Positions 53,803-64,000 of a stretch of 64,000 nt of DNA are shown one piece after another (the stretch's first letter is position 1; every line of letters begins with the position of its first letter). Position numbers and translations under genes: made by a program. Source of the stretch: Parachlorella kessleri. Its lineage: Eukaryota; Chlorophyta; Trebouxiophyceae; Chlorellales; Chlorellaceae. The stretch lies in NCBI GenBank assembly GCA_001598975.1, contig BBXU01000336.1, positions 32,049-96,048 of the forward strand, read 5' to 3'. Under the pieces are notes generated by a model that saw only the letters and a list, made by a program, of their open reading frames with translations, was not told the origin of the DNA and did no database searches.

Positions 53803-56800
53803 ATGCACTCGGCAAGTGCACTACTAACAGCCCTGCTACTCGCACATAAAGCCATCTGGGTTGCGACACAGGATGTTTCCCAGGTGAGGGGCACATGCCT
53901 GACAAGGCCAGTCCTTCAGCAGAGAGGCTAGCAAGGTTCTGTGTCAAAGTTGATATTTGACCTCTCCTCTAGTCTGGAAAAAGTTTGGGATGCGAGGGGC
54001 CACTCACTCAGTGTGTCCCCCCTGTGATCCCACCAGGTGGTGAGGATGCATGTTCTTCCTAGCCATCCTCAAAACCCGTTCCAACCCTTGTCCCATCGAA
54101 GTGCATCTCATTCCTCCGACACCCCGTTTTATCCCCGAATGTACCCATGCAACTGTCATTCTTGGTTGTCTTCCTCGGTCCCTAGCTCTCCCTGGGAAGT
54201 GATTAAATACAAGGCTGCATACACGTATCTTAAGCTTTCATATAAATGGTAAACACGGCTGAAGCCCTGCTGAATCCCTCCTCTGCCAGCAGGGCCCATG
54301 ACAGGCGTGCTGACCTCCTCCCTAGCCACATGTGTGGCTGCGAGGCCGATGCTTACAGATTTGCAGTTGTGATCATTGAACCCTAGGGCCTTTGAAGCCA
54401 ACCTTAGTTACCTACCAAAAACTGGTGTAGATGCACCAAGAGAAGGTTCCTACCCTAGGGGTCTTCTACTCGTTCTTCTTTGCTTGTACCCAGGGCACAC
54501 TCTCAACGTTCGGTGTTGCCAGCAGTGCTACATGCATCTACACTATGAGCTACACCAAGCCCTCCCTCAGATCCTACTAGGTTAGTAAACCTCGTTTCTT
54601 GACCACGTAGGATGTGTGTAGAAACCCAGGGATTCTGTGCATGGCACTCCTTTGACTGGACTTTTACAGGCTGGCTGCAGGCTGGCTTTGTATCTGGCCA
54701 TGAACACGAAGTCATCCGGGAAGTGGAGCACATGGTCTTCTTCCTCACCAGGAGGCATACCAGCCCAACTTGGAGGGTGCACCCCGTTCCCAACCTCCTC
54801 TGGTCCCTCCTATGTGCTTGCAGTGTACCACCACTCGAGACCCCTGCACCAGCCTTATGGGCCGCCCCGGATGGTGCGAGAGCACGGGAGAGAGATGGGT
54901 TTGCTGGGTGAGTCCGGGGTTGGCTGCCGCACATATGCCAGCACTGGGACATCTGCAAGACAAAAGCCAGCCGGAAGCCGTCTTGATGCCGTGATGGCGC
55001 GCCTTGCCTGAGCCTGAGACCTCCTGACGCTGGAGCTGAAAAGTGACGTGTACGCTACCCTTTGCAGGAGTGCGATGAAGCCGGCTGCGAAGTTGGCGGG
55101 TGTGTCGTTGGCTTGTGTACAGGACTGCAGGTAGATTCAGAGTTCGGTGGCACGGTCTGTGAAGGCGACATTCAAGCTGCCGGAACACCGTGCACCGACT
55201 ATTACCTGACAGGGCTGTCTGGGACATGCGATGCCTGTGGAGCCTGCCAGGTAAGGAGGACCTACCAAGGTCTTTAGAAAGGGAGTTGTTCCTCCTACAC
55301 GGCTGGAGATGCTGACCTTGGCCATGCGGCGTAAGTCTGCCGTGCCTTGGAGATGTGTGGGGCTCCCACGTGCACTGTGGACCCTAGGCAGGGGCCTTGG
55401 CTGTGGAGACGCCCTTGGTTGCATGCCAGATGAGCCTTATGGCAGCCTCCAGCGTCACTGAATACTAGTCAGTACCGGCAGCACTGGTAGGTGGTTTAGG
55501 TATCCTACAAGGCAGGGCCTTAGGGTGTCCGCCCTCCTGCGAGCTGGGAACACATCGCACTAGGTGTATAGCTGGTGGGGCCACGACAAGCACTGTTGTG
55601 GCTGCCAGCTAGTGGCTGTTAGAGAGCGTTGTACTCTGTCTCATACCGCACCATGGATTGTGATGCAGACCAGCGTCCAAAGCGACCCGGTCATTACCGG
55701 CTTTGATGGCAAGTCCTTTCACTTTGACTCGGTGGGGGATTTTGCCCTGCTGGAGAGCGGCGATGGTCTCAAGGTGAGGCCACCATTGCTCGGTTTCAAC
55801 ACCCCTCGAATGCCCGTAAATGATGGTTTGCACCCGCCATGCTGCTGTCTGACCCCTTCCTGTCGCGCGCATTTCCATCTCAAACGGTGGTTGGTAAGAC
55901 CAGGGATTTGTCATTCACGATACTCAGGGCACGCACTACTACATGCAGCAATAATACTCTGTTGAGAGCTAAGCCCAACTCGTATGTGCCTGCTGCCATG
56001 CTTGCTGCGCTAGGTGCACGTTACCTTTGCTGGTGCCACCACGGCGGGAGATGCTGGGGACGACCCGGAGAAAGCTTGGACATCAAGCGTCCGTGTTATG
56101 TCACCTAGGGGTAGGTGGTGCGGCCATTGAGCATACCTGGGCCTGCACAGTGTTTGATGGAGGCCTCCAGGGCAGTGTCCCAGGCGACCATTCTTTTCAA
56201 TTGAAGGCGAGCTTGTCTTGTCTTATGGCACAGCCAACTATCGTGGTAGCACTTTACTGCACCTCAGCGATACCACTTGGCACCCGCATGATATCTCTGT
56301 CGCCATCGCGGTGCAGGTGACATGGTGGCATGCAGCCTCCCCGCCATCCTGCCCAACACAAGCAGGGTGCAGAGTGAGTGGTCTTCCAAGCCGCCTTCTA
56401 CGGATGGGCGTGCAGCGAGAATTGAGGTCTGAAGGCTCATAAGATTCAGCTGTGGGGAACTCACAGGAGTATGGAGGGGTGGCGGTTGCTGCTAGGACAA
56501 GATTTATACAAGGAGATGCAGCTGAGGGTCCTTAAGCCTAGTGAGGGGCCGTGCCTTTCCAATTGGACTACAAACCACGGCGCCTACGTGCCAGTACACC
56601 TGTACTCTACCGCCGTGTACTGATGCAGTGCACTGACCCAGTAGGGCACGCTTTGCCTGCATGCAGTGACTGCTACCCCCTCCGATGCTGCCGAGGAGGT
56701 GGTGCTGGTGTCCCCGGCTACCCCGGTCGTGACTCTGGGTGGCATGAAGGCTTCAGCCAGTAAGTGCCAACTCTGCAAGCATGCATGGCCATGCTGATCG

Positions 56801-58036
56801 GCACCTTGCAAGCTTTGGGTTAGGTGCACCTTGGGTGTTGAATGTGCTTTTCACACAGATAGTGCACGCAGCTATGTACCCCTACCCTGCTACGTCCAGT
56901 GATGTTCGATGCTCCTGCATGTGGGGTCCTCAGCATTCCGCTGAGGGTCTCGTGTATCAAGTCTGCTTTTCAGAGGACGTAGGGAGCTGCGCTTGACAGA
57001 GTAGTCCTCGACTTGCCTAAAGATGCGGCCACCCAGGCTGTGAAAGAAGTGCAGTCTGCAGGCCTTGTCAACAAGGCCCTCTCAGCTGCTGCACTTGCCT
57101 AGCATGGTCAGCATGCCACGAATTGACACGACCGACCGACCGACACGCCCGCTACCTACGGCTGAACCCAGGGAAGTGCTGCTTGAGGCGCCTGCAGTTA
57201 TCGAAGAGGGTCCTACTGGCGCAAAAAAAGTTGTCGGCTGCCGCGTGGCTACCGACAAGTTGGAGGTCGTGGTCCACCAGATCTCTGGGTGGGAGCAGGC
57301 CAGACTGTACCCAGACACGGAGGCCTGGGCGGCGCCGTTCACCTGGTAAGAGGAGTGGTGAAGGAGTGCATGTTTGGTGTCTCCGTCGCCGTACGAGATG
57401 TACTGGAGCTGACCTAGCGTCCGGTTGTGAGGTCTGACCGCCTGAATGCCTGACAGCTTGCAAGGTTGCCAATTGGGTTTACAGTGGGCACAGGGGTGTC
57501 CACGTAAATGCCTTGTGCTGTCCAGCACCGGTAGCAGCTGAGCATTGCTAGCAGGTTTGTATGGGGATATTCCTGCAGGCTCAACACCGGCCTGCGCCTC
57601 ACCCGGCGACTGGAGCCACCCGTCACAGGCATCCTGGGTAAGGGCTTGCCAGGCTGCAGCTGGGTTGACTGACCCACAGCACATGCGTGCAATGCAGCCG
57701 CCGGAATCGCAAGGGTGAAGTCATCATCAATGTTTGGGCAACTTTGAAGGCGCCTTGTCAGAGCTCTTGCTCACCTGGACTGCTCAGCTGGTTGACAGTT
57801 TCGGGTCTCTCGCAGGCTCTACTTATCCCGTCGACAGCACAGCTGAGCAAGCAGCGCTGGGAGCGCAAGCTGAACTAGGCGCGGAGCTAGCAGCCCAAGT
57901 CGTGGGCGAGGCTGCCGGTGAGCGAAGGCTGGCCAGCTCAGGCGCCCAGCCTCCCTTGCTAACTGCCGGCATGGTGGGAATGGCCTTGAACGATGCTGCC
58001 ACCCTGCATATGCGGCGGCGCCTGCAGACCTGCTAG
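53803..58036 (+). CDS. Secreted Cys-rich protein with von Willebrand D-like segment (middle exons incomplete)
   Basis: Exons seen: 53803-53883 (signal peptide, MHSASALLTALLLAHKAIW), 54824-54907 (six Cys in 28 residues), 55068-55250 (Cys-rich, CDEAGCEVGGCVVGLC), 55669-55773 (DPVITGFDGKSFHFDSVGDF), 56014-56110, 56171-56316, 57172-57345, 57579-57637 and 57816-58036 (TAG). The DP.(I/F)TGFDG..F.F...GDF pattern is the opening of von Willebrand factor D-like extracellular domains. The C-terminus ends HMRRRLQTC. The phases of 57345, 57579-57637 and 57816 agree with each other. Between 56317 and 57171 I could not choose exons; runs such as VLDLPKDAATQAVKEVQSAG (about 57003-57070) look coding. A secreted or cell-wall role follows from the signal peptide and Cys content; substrate or partner is unknown. 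A decayed copy of the last two exons lies at 63.2-63.7 kb. Confidence 0.65.
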
Positions 58037-59416
58037 CCACTCTGCGGATGGGGTGCGCATCAGTGGACAGGCTTCTTATGAAGCGGCTGCAACACGGAAG
58101 GCCCTGAAAGTGACGTGGACATCTATCAAGGATGAGCAGTCGGCCCCCCCTTTGATGACCATATGTGGGGGATCATATGTTGGGCAAGCAGGCCATGATG
58201 CAACAGCTTGACCTCTGGATGCTTTGACAAGGTTCGGTTTTTCCCCTGGACGGAAGGCCACAGAGGCAGGTACCCAGGCTTCAGCAACTTCCTTTTTCTA
58301 ACTACCAACCCTTCACATGAAAATCACCATGCACTGTTTACCTGATGACTGCCTTCAGCAGCAGCTGATATGTGGAATTTTGGGATCCACTTTTCATCGG
58401 TCTCCGTTATTGGCTGCCTAATTGGGTGCCAAGCAATTGTGCATGCGTGGAGGTTGTGAGGTTGTACAGAAGTCCAGCTCCAAGCACCATTCCTCTTGTT
58501 CTATTTACGGTTTCCCTTCTTCATCTGACTTGGTTGCCCTGATGTTCTCGGTCGACAGGAACAGGATTCTTCAACCAACCTTAATGCCTGACTGAACTAG
58601 TCCTGCTCGTTCCCTTGGAGACTACTGACAAAGCCTGTCTCTCACTTTGTGCAATTGGCAGCCCTGTTTGTTTTCTTTCCTCCCTGAATCAAATCGGATG
58701 AGAGTGCAGCTTGGCCAGCATCGATGCTTTGTTGAAGCCCGGGCAGCACTGGTTCAAACCGTCAGATACGTCACAGCATGAGAACCGCAGCAAGGAGACT
58801 GCAAAGGACCCTACAACCGCCTCAAACCTTCCCGGCACTCAGGTCCCACACTTGCACACCCATCAACCCATACATTGTTTGCCTACTGGCCAGCACCACC
58901 GCCTCTGCCATCGTCTCTGGCAAGGTCACACTGAACCTTGTCCATAATACTAACAAATCTACAGATCACACCACCGGTCTCATTCTTGCCACGATCCCTA
59001 ACTTGTTTGCTCGTTTCGGCTTCGCTCAGTGACGCAGCTAGTCCCCGCCAATCTCCTATCTGACCTTTGCTGTCACGTGCATCCCATCTCATCCTGCATC
59101 CCAATAATGTCACTCCAGAGGGCCGCTACCTTAGGCATGCCATTCGCCCTAACATGTTGTTACCACATCAAACGATCCTTTACCAGCAGTCCATGCAGCC
59201 CAGCCAGGCGACCAGCTAATGCCCTGAGGGCACCACACACTGAAACCACAGCGTGGCCCCACAAGTCCCTGGCAAAGACATCCATGAAAACAGAGAATAC
59301 CCTGCACGCCACCATGCCAGGTCCAGCTTAGCTAACAAGGGGCTCCAGCTGTCTGCCACCGGTGACGCAGACGTGCTCCACCAGCAGCCCAGGCTGAGCT
59401 GGCAGTTGCTTGCGTA
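58037..59416. other. Spacer between convergent secreted-protein and LRR genes
   Basis: No exon chain was recognised. An open plus frame at 58778-59032 (84 codons) is not supported by motifs. The region probably holds the two 3' untranslated regions. Confidence 0.45.
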
Positions 59417-59779
59417 TCAATAACGGCTGGTCTGCAGGGCAACCCCTGGGGGCAGTGCCTCCCGCAGAGCTCCTGCCACCTCGCCGGCTGCCACAAGCCT
59501 GGCCGCTTTCAAGCCCCTCATGCAGCCCAGCCACCCAGGTAGGCCCAGCCACGGGGACAGCTGCTCAGCACCCACAGTGTTGCCCCACAGGTCCCCAGGG
59601 TCAGCAAAAGTGACCTCAACCTCCTCCAAGGCGGGGAACCCACCCTGAATGAGCTCCGCCCAGGCAGGGGCGCAGCCAGCACTGGGCAGCTGCTGGGGCC
59701 CTGCTGCCTGCGGGTCGGCATGCGCCTGGTCGTGCTGGTGCTGGTTCGGCTGCTGAGGGTCTTGCTGAGCCTGCTCCAT
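59417..59779 (-). CDS. Possible displaced C-terminal part of the LRR gene (shifted frame)
   Basis: This 120-codon frame starts with ATG at 59779, overlapping by one base the TAA that ends the LRR frame (TAATG). It reads MEQAQQDPQQPNQHQHD, then WAELIQGGFPALEEVEVTF and WLGCMRGLKAARLVAAGEVA. This is the same leucine-rich style as the LRR gene upstream, and the Gln-rich run continues across the overlap. It is best read as the original C-terminus separated by an indel, or as a base error in the assembly. An independent small protein is less likely. Confidence 0.45.
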   Translation of the reverse strand: MEQAQQDPQQPNQHQHDQAHADPQAAGPQQLPSAGCAPAWAELIQGGFPALEEVEVTFADPGDLWGNTVGAEQLSPWLGLPGWLGCMRGLKAARLVAAGEVAGALREALPPGVALQTSRY

Positions 59780-61376
59780 TACTGCATGGCCTGCTGCTGC
59801 GCCGGCGCCTGTGCCTGTGTCAGGAGAGCAGCCGCGGCGCCATCCAGAGGAAAGGACGCAGCCCAGGTCAGGTTCGCTAGGCGGGGCAGCGTGGACAGAG
59901 TGAGCATGAGGGTGGTCACGGCCGCTGTTGCCAGGGGAGGGCAGTTATCCTCGTCGTAGAGGCTGCTGATGTGCAGGCAGGTTAGGGAGGTAAGGGCGGC
60001 AAGAGTGGCAGGAGCGGAGGCGAGGGCTGCGATGCACAAGGCAAGGTCTTGCAGGCTGGGTGCCACAGGGATAGGACCACAGATGCTGAGAGGCGGGATG
60101 GCAGCCTCTACCTTGAATTCCTGTAGGCAGCAACAAAGATGCTCGGTGGCTGAGATGCAGTCAGCCTCCGGTACGTCAGGCAGCCCACTGTATGGCAACC
60201 TACAGGTGCATCGGCGCATGATACTGCATACTCGAAGCGGATCCGACATTGGATTCTCTCAATAGCTCCCCAGCGGCTGCTGCAAGACATTCCAGCCTCA
60301 CCATCAAGTGTGGAAGATCCAGCAATTCGGCAGGCAGAGGTGCAAGGACCATTCCAGCGTCTGCCCCGTCTTCTGGCTCCAAGGTCAGAGAGGTGAGGTT
60401 CATCAGCTTGAGCAAAAGGGCAAGCTGCTCAGCATACACCACCTCCGGGAGCACCTATGCAGCAAGGCACAGAAGGGCAATAGCGAGCATTTTGTAGGAA
60501 ACACATACCGTCCATGATGTAGCAAAAGTAGGTGCTTCAGTCCACCCTTCGCACCCCAGAATCCAGAGAGCCCCGAGGGCAGCCGAGGGGCTGCATGTGG
60601 CGCCATGGCACACTCAAGCTGTATCAAGCAGTCGGAAGTCCTGTGCGATGCAGTCCACAGCGTGCACTGAGGGAAGCAGGGCAGCCGCAGGAGTACTAGG
60701 TCCTCACCTTGAGGCTGCGAAGCGCGAGTAGCTCCTCCACCTGGTCAGGCACCCCCACCTCCCCAGTGGCAAGGGTGAGAGAGGTGAGGTTCTGCAGCTG
60801 CTGTAGACCCTGAGCATCGTCCAGCGGGCTCTCTAGTGTCAGCTGCTCCAAAGCAGTGGCGGCAGCCACAGCGGCGGGGAGCCAGGCATGGTCCGCATTG
60901 TGGAATGACAAGACAAGGCTGCGCAACGAGGTGGGCAGGCACCCATCGGGCAGCTCCGACTTGCAGTCCCAAACCTCCAGAGATGTAAGTGTGGTGAGGC
61001 AGGAAAGGCTGGCGGCGACCGCGACAGGACTCACACCGCCACAGCAGATGGAGAGCTTGCTCAACTGTGGCAGGGCCACCATCCAGCTCCCGAGCATCAG
61101 GTTGCCGCCGTAATCCATGTAAGCGGTCAGCTTGCGCAGCGCGCCGTCCGCTAAGCTATGCACGAGCTGCCGCAGAACTTCGCCCACATCTATTGCTGCC
61201 CTGGGCTGAGAAGTCAGGTAGTACAGCGAAAGAGTCAGCGAGTGCACAAAGTGCCGCCGCCGCTGGAGGAACGAGACGAGGGCCTGTGCTTTCTGTAAGC
61301 TGAACGAGACCTCTAGCTCTTCCCACACGCCGCTCAGAGTGGAGGAAAGCTGCCACAGGGGCCTGGCGCAACTCAT
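59779..61376 (-). CDS. Leucine-rich-repeat protein, probably F-box/LRR type
   Basis: Exons: 60708-61376 (possibly extended upstream), about 60248-60454 and 59779-60120 (TAA), about 405 aa. The leucine repeat pattern is plain: ALPQLSKLSICCGG, LSCLTTLTSLEVWDC, LPTSLRSLVLSFHNADHAW, ATALEQLTLES, LQQLQNLTSLTLATG, LLKLMNLTSLTLEPEDG and LTSLTCLHISSLYDEDN. The first joint (LRSLK, then VLPEVVYAEQL) is in phase. The residues just before and around the chosen Met (RACRRARLMSCARPLWQL) resemble the end of an F-box, so the true start may lie upstream of 61376. LRR surfaces bind protein partners; if an F-box is present, this would be a ubiquitin-ligase substrate adaptor, which is inference. The second donor (AAT|GTCGGA) is weak. 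See the separate entry for the shifted-frame tail. Confidence 0.7.
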
Positions 61377-62065
61377 CAGCCTGGCCCTGCGACATGCACG
61401 CTCCAGGACCAGCAGTCAGCTGATTAGCCTTCCGAGCGTGTGGCAACACAGGCCACTGCTCTGCGCAGGGTTGTTACCTATCTCTGACGGTCAGACTCGC
61501 AGCTATCTTCCCAACTAGGTCGCCTGGAAGGTCTGAAAAGCACGCAGTCCGGTGACCAGAGATCATGGTGAAAAAAAGGCGTCGGTAAACTGATCAAGCC
61601 CAAAAGAAGTTTGGTGTCACAGTCCGCAAATGAAATAGCGTATCAGCGCATGCCTCAAGTGCTGGCGCCCAGGGAGGTTATGGTGATGGGGGACTTTTGC
61701 GTCTAGCACGGCTTTAGAAACAAGTTTAACTGTAAATTGTTTTCTTTTCTACCCATGAAGCACTCCACTCCATGGCAGGGCGCCGGCGCCCTTCAAGGTT
61801 CTACAGAGGCACCACTCTGAGAAGAGCGATGCCTGTTGTTCTGTTTAACTGCACTCTATGCTGCGTGGAAAAATCAGCATACCTGCACCAGTGTCTTCTG
61901 ATCCATGCTTCCTTTCCATCTTAGGAGTATTTGAATATTTATGTCATGAAACGCCGCTGCAGACAACGTTGACATCAATGGGATATTTGACCCATACACA
62001 GCGGTGGATAGGTCGATGGCCATCATTGGCTGGCTTCTCTGGCGCCCTTCAAGGCTGGGATGCAT
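61377..62065. other. Upstream region of the LRR gene
   Basis: It may include a 5' exon of the LRR gene at about 61377-61450 (LLVLERACRRARL frame). Otherwise I see no coding support. GGCGCCCTTCAAGG-type sequence occurs at about 61785 and again at 62041. Confidence 0.35.
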
Positions 62066-62200
62066 CGCCAGCGGGCTGTCACTGTCGGCCGCTCCAACGT
62101 AGTGGCAGCAGCCACCGCAGCAGGCAGGCTGGGACAGGGCCCACATTCCCACTGGAATGGACAGGTATTGCAAGGAGGTGGGTAGGCAGTGTTCGGCAGC
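62066..62200 (-). pseudogene. Decayed fragment of a second LRR gene copy
   Basis: The forward sequence CCAGCGGGCTGTCACTGTCGG, GCTCCAAC.TAGTGGCAGCAGCC and the later GGAGGTGGGTAGGCA align in order with the LRR exon at 60817-60950 (CCAGCGGGCTCTCTAGTGTC, GCTCCAAAGCAGTGGCGGCAGCC, CGAGGTGGGCAGGCA). Translated, CLPTSLQYLS matches CLPTSLRSLV and, in another frame, LPAAVAAATTLE matches LPAAVAAATALE. The match therefore needs a frameshift, and no flanking repeats of the gene were found. Confidence 0.8.
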
Positions 62201-62311
62201 ACTGTAGGAGCCAACGCGCAGCTGTTTCTCTCCCGTTGGCAAAACCTCCATGCTTCCATGCTCCCTTTTCGTTCCCTCGTCAAACTACTGCATGAGCGGC
62301 CCCCAGTCATG

Positions 62312-62358
62312 CACTGCATGGCACGGCACGGCACGGCACTGCACTGCACTGCATGGCA
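62312..62358. repeat. Pentanucleotide run (GCACG/GCACT)n
   Basis: GGCACGGCACGGCACGGCAC switches to TGCACTGCACTGCACTGCAT, giving two adjoining 5-base arrays. Confidence 0.9.
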
Positions 62359-62666
62359 TGCGCCTGTGTTGTGGATTGCGGGAAGTCCTGCTGCTGTGTA
62401 GCTCTGGGAAGGTAGTGCTTTCCTGGCAAGTGGAAAGATATAGCTATTACATTGCCAAGTTTGTACCAAACACACATGCCCGGAAGTTCTATATGTCGCG
62501 GCTTTAAACCATGCCTAGTCCAAAGGCTTCGGGCACCTTCAAAGCCGGCCTTCACTTGCCTCCTGCAGAAGCGTGTCTAGCGTGTCTACCCCTGATATCA
62601 GGCGAGGCCAGGATCCGTTGCCGCAACCGCCGCCAGGGTTCTCGCTGGGAAGCGACGGAGGCGGTC

Positions 62667-62685
62667 GGGGGGGGGAGGGGGGGGG
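62667..62685. repeat. G9-A-G9 tract
   Basis: Two runs of nine G are separated by one A. The tract lies upstream of the decayed copy of the secreted-protein gene and could form a G-quadruplex; its length may be unreliable in an assembly. Confidence 0.85.
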
Positions 62686-63231
62686 ATCCAGCCACCCCTG
62701 GCCTCAGATTTCCTGCCCTAGTTGCGGAAAAAGATACGCCTCCAGCAGAAGTTGTCTATGAAGCCAGCACCTTTGGGTTGGCATCAGGATTCAGCGTTTT
62801 CTCCTCACTCAAATCACACTGCCTTGGGTTGTTGCCCAACTGTGTCACATGGGGTAAGTCAAATGGATGCTTCTCAATTGCATGCACCTGCTCGTGCCCA
62901 GGTCACCCCCTGCTGTGCTGCGGAGGGCTCTGGCGAGTGCGCAAGCACTGGACGGTCATGGGCACCCCCAGTGCCCTGACTTGCAATGCCTGTACCAAGT
63001 TCACCCACCAGGCGCTTGCAAAGTAAGTGACTGGCCTAGCCTCCAGCCTTGACGTCAGGCGGCCTCACGCCTGCAGGCGACGCTTGGCAGCCATGGATCA
63101 TTGGAGTAGATTTTTGCATAATGTAGTTGGCCAGCACATGGGTGGTCAGATTACCTACAAGGGTGGAAGTTCAGTTCTCGCCCAATGAATGAAAGCCTGG
63201 CTGGCTAATATCATCTCATAATCATCTGCAG

Positions 63232-63675
63232 GCTTAACAGCGGCCTCAGCCTCACCTGGACACTGGTGCCGCCCTTCACAGTCATCCTGGGTAAGGACTT
63301 GCTGGTTGGGCACCGTGGATAGTTGATTTAGGACATGCGCGCGCATGCATCATCTGCCAGAGTTATCCCCTTCTGTCACCTGTACCAGCGCTCGCCGTGA
63401 TCATGACCGCTGTTTGACGACTTGCCTTTTTCTCTGCAGGCTCCACCTACCCCCTTAATGGCAGCAAGCTGGACAGCCCCGCTAAGCAGGCAGTGCTGGT
63501 CATGCCTGCCGGTCTATGCGCTGACCTAGCAGCACAAGTCGTGGACCAGGCTGGCAGAGTGCAAAGCCTGTCCAGCTTGGATGTGCAGCCTTTCCTGCTG
63601 GCCGCCCGCATGGTGGGGATGGCCGTGAACGAAGCTACAACCAGGCACATGCGGCGGAGTTCGCAGGCCTGCTAG
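63232..63675 (+). pseudogene. Second copy of the secreted-protein gene's last two exons
   Basis: Exon-like pieces 63232-63290 (59 bases, same length as its paralogue at 57579-57637) and 63440-63675 (TAG) are intact. They encode LNSGLSLTWTLVPPFTVIL and a tail with GSTYPLNGSKLDS, ADLAAQVVDQAG, ARMVGMAVNEATTRHMRR and a final QAC. These match LNTGLRLTRRLEPPVTGIL, GSTYPVDSTAEQ, AELAAQVVGEAAG and MVGMALNDAATLHMRRRLQTC of the gene ending at 58036. The preceding stretch shows only a decayed counterpart of the earlier exons: near 63163 a KVEVQFSPNE run is followed by a stop. Part of 62880-63020 is Cys-rich, as in the first copy. I therefore call it a truncated or decaying duplicate. A working gene with undetected exons remains possible. 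Confidence 0.6.
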
Positions 63676-64000
63676 TCCCTGTTGTGGGTGGGGCGCTTCA
63701 GGGCAGATGTCATGTGGCGTGCCATGCCAGGATCTGGCTGCCGCCTAGAAAACGTCAGGTAAGCACCTTTTGCAGGAGATTTAGTAACTATATGACAGGC
63801 TTTAATAACCATCATCAGGCCCAGTGCAGCTGGGACATGCTGCAACACAGTCTATATTGTAACCAAGTCCTGTGGATGGGCGGGCGCCCGTGTTCCAAAG
63901 CTAGGTAGTACTGGCTATGCGCATCCGTGCCATGGCTACTAGTTAGGTCCTTGGAGGACCTCCCCAATAGTCGATCCCCAAGCCCACCCCTTGCTGCAGG
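63676..64000. other. 3' flank of the duplicate; nothing further supported
   Basis: No frame with recognisable features was found. The region is presumably the 3' flank of the second secreted-protein copy, and the window ends here. Confidence 0.4.

Overview
The window is nuclear DNA of a eukaryote, most likely a green alga (Chlorophyta). Almost every gene is cut into short exons (about 45-400 bases) by GT-AG introns, with a few GC-AG introns. The DNA is GC-rich, with Ala/Gln/Gly-rich low-complexity coding stretches. The gene set fits a photosynthetic green lineage: a plastid acyl-ACP desaturase, a GARP transcription factor of the plant type, a plant-type universal stress protein, a mitochondrial complex I assembly factor and exportin-T. 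There are no bacterial-style operons, and I saw no convincing rRNA, tRNA or CRISPR.

Layout. 0.2-1.3 kb (+): 3' end of a TPR gene. 4.2-8.1 kb (-): NDUFAF5-type methyltransferase/hydroxylase in at least 10 exons. 8.4-16.3 kb (+): a composite protein with a probable cyclic-nucleotide-binding-like start, a degenerate sigma-54-activator-type AAA+ domain and a polytopic membrane Fe-S (NapH/NosR-like) domain. 16.3-18.8 kb: no supported gene. 18.8-24.5 kb (+): a long Gln/Ala-rich protein with a Cys/His module resembling the plant Tify-binding (TDBD) domain. 24.5-27.6 kb: intergenic. 27.6-31.3 kb (-): stearoyl-ACP desaturase, 9 exons. 33.1-35.8 kb (-): LUX/ARR-like GARP factor. 36.9-38.4 kb (+): universal stress protein. 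38.7-39.3 kb (-): small Lys-tailed protein, unidentified. 39.7-41.0 kb (+): MORN-repeat protein. 42.0-53.1 kb (+): exportin-T, 24 exons with continuous phases, about 1065 aa. 53.8-58.0 kb (+): secreted Cys-rich protein with a von Willebrand D-like segment. 59.4-61.4 kb (-): leucine-rich-repeat protein. 62.1-63.7 kb: decayed second copies of both the LRR gene and the secreted gene, so the right end is a duplicated, partly pseudogenised cluster.

The genes do not form one pathway; most are unrelated housekeeping or regulatory genes in either orientation. Two things stand out. One is the composite AAA+/Fe-S membrane protein, whose ATPase motifs are eroded. The other is a recurrent pattern in at least five genes: local tandem duplications of about 28-140 bases that span exon-intron boundaries, leaving decoy or dead splice sites and broken exon copies in the adjoining intron. 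The exportin-T gene alone carries five such arrays. A short repeat seen twice in an intergenic stretch at 32.1 kb also lies in an intron of the stress-protein gene.

Exon coordinates were worked out by hand from splice consensus, reading-frame phase and remembered family motifs. Starts are less certain than the internal exons.
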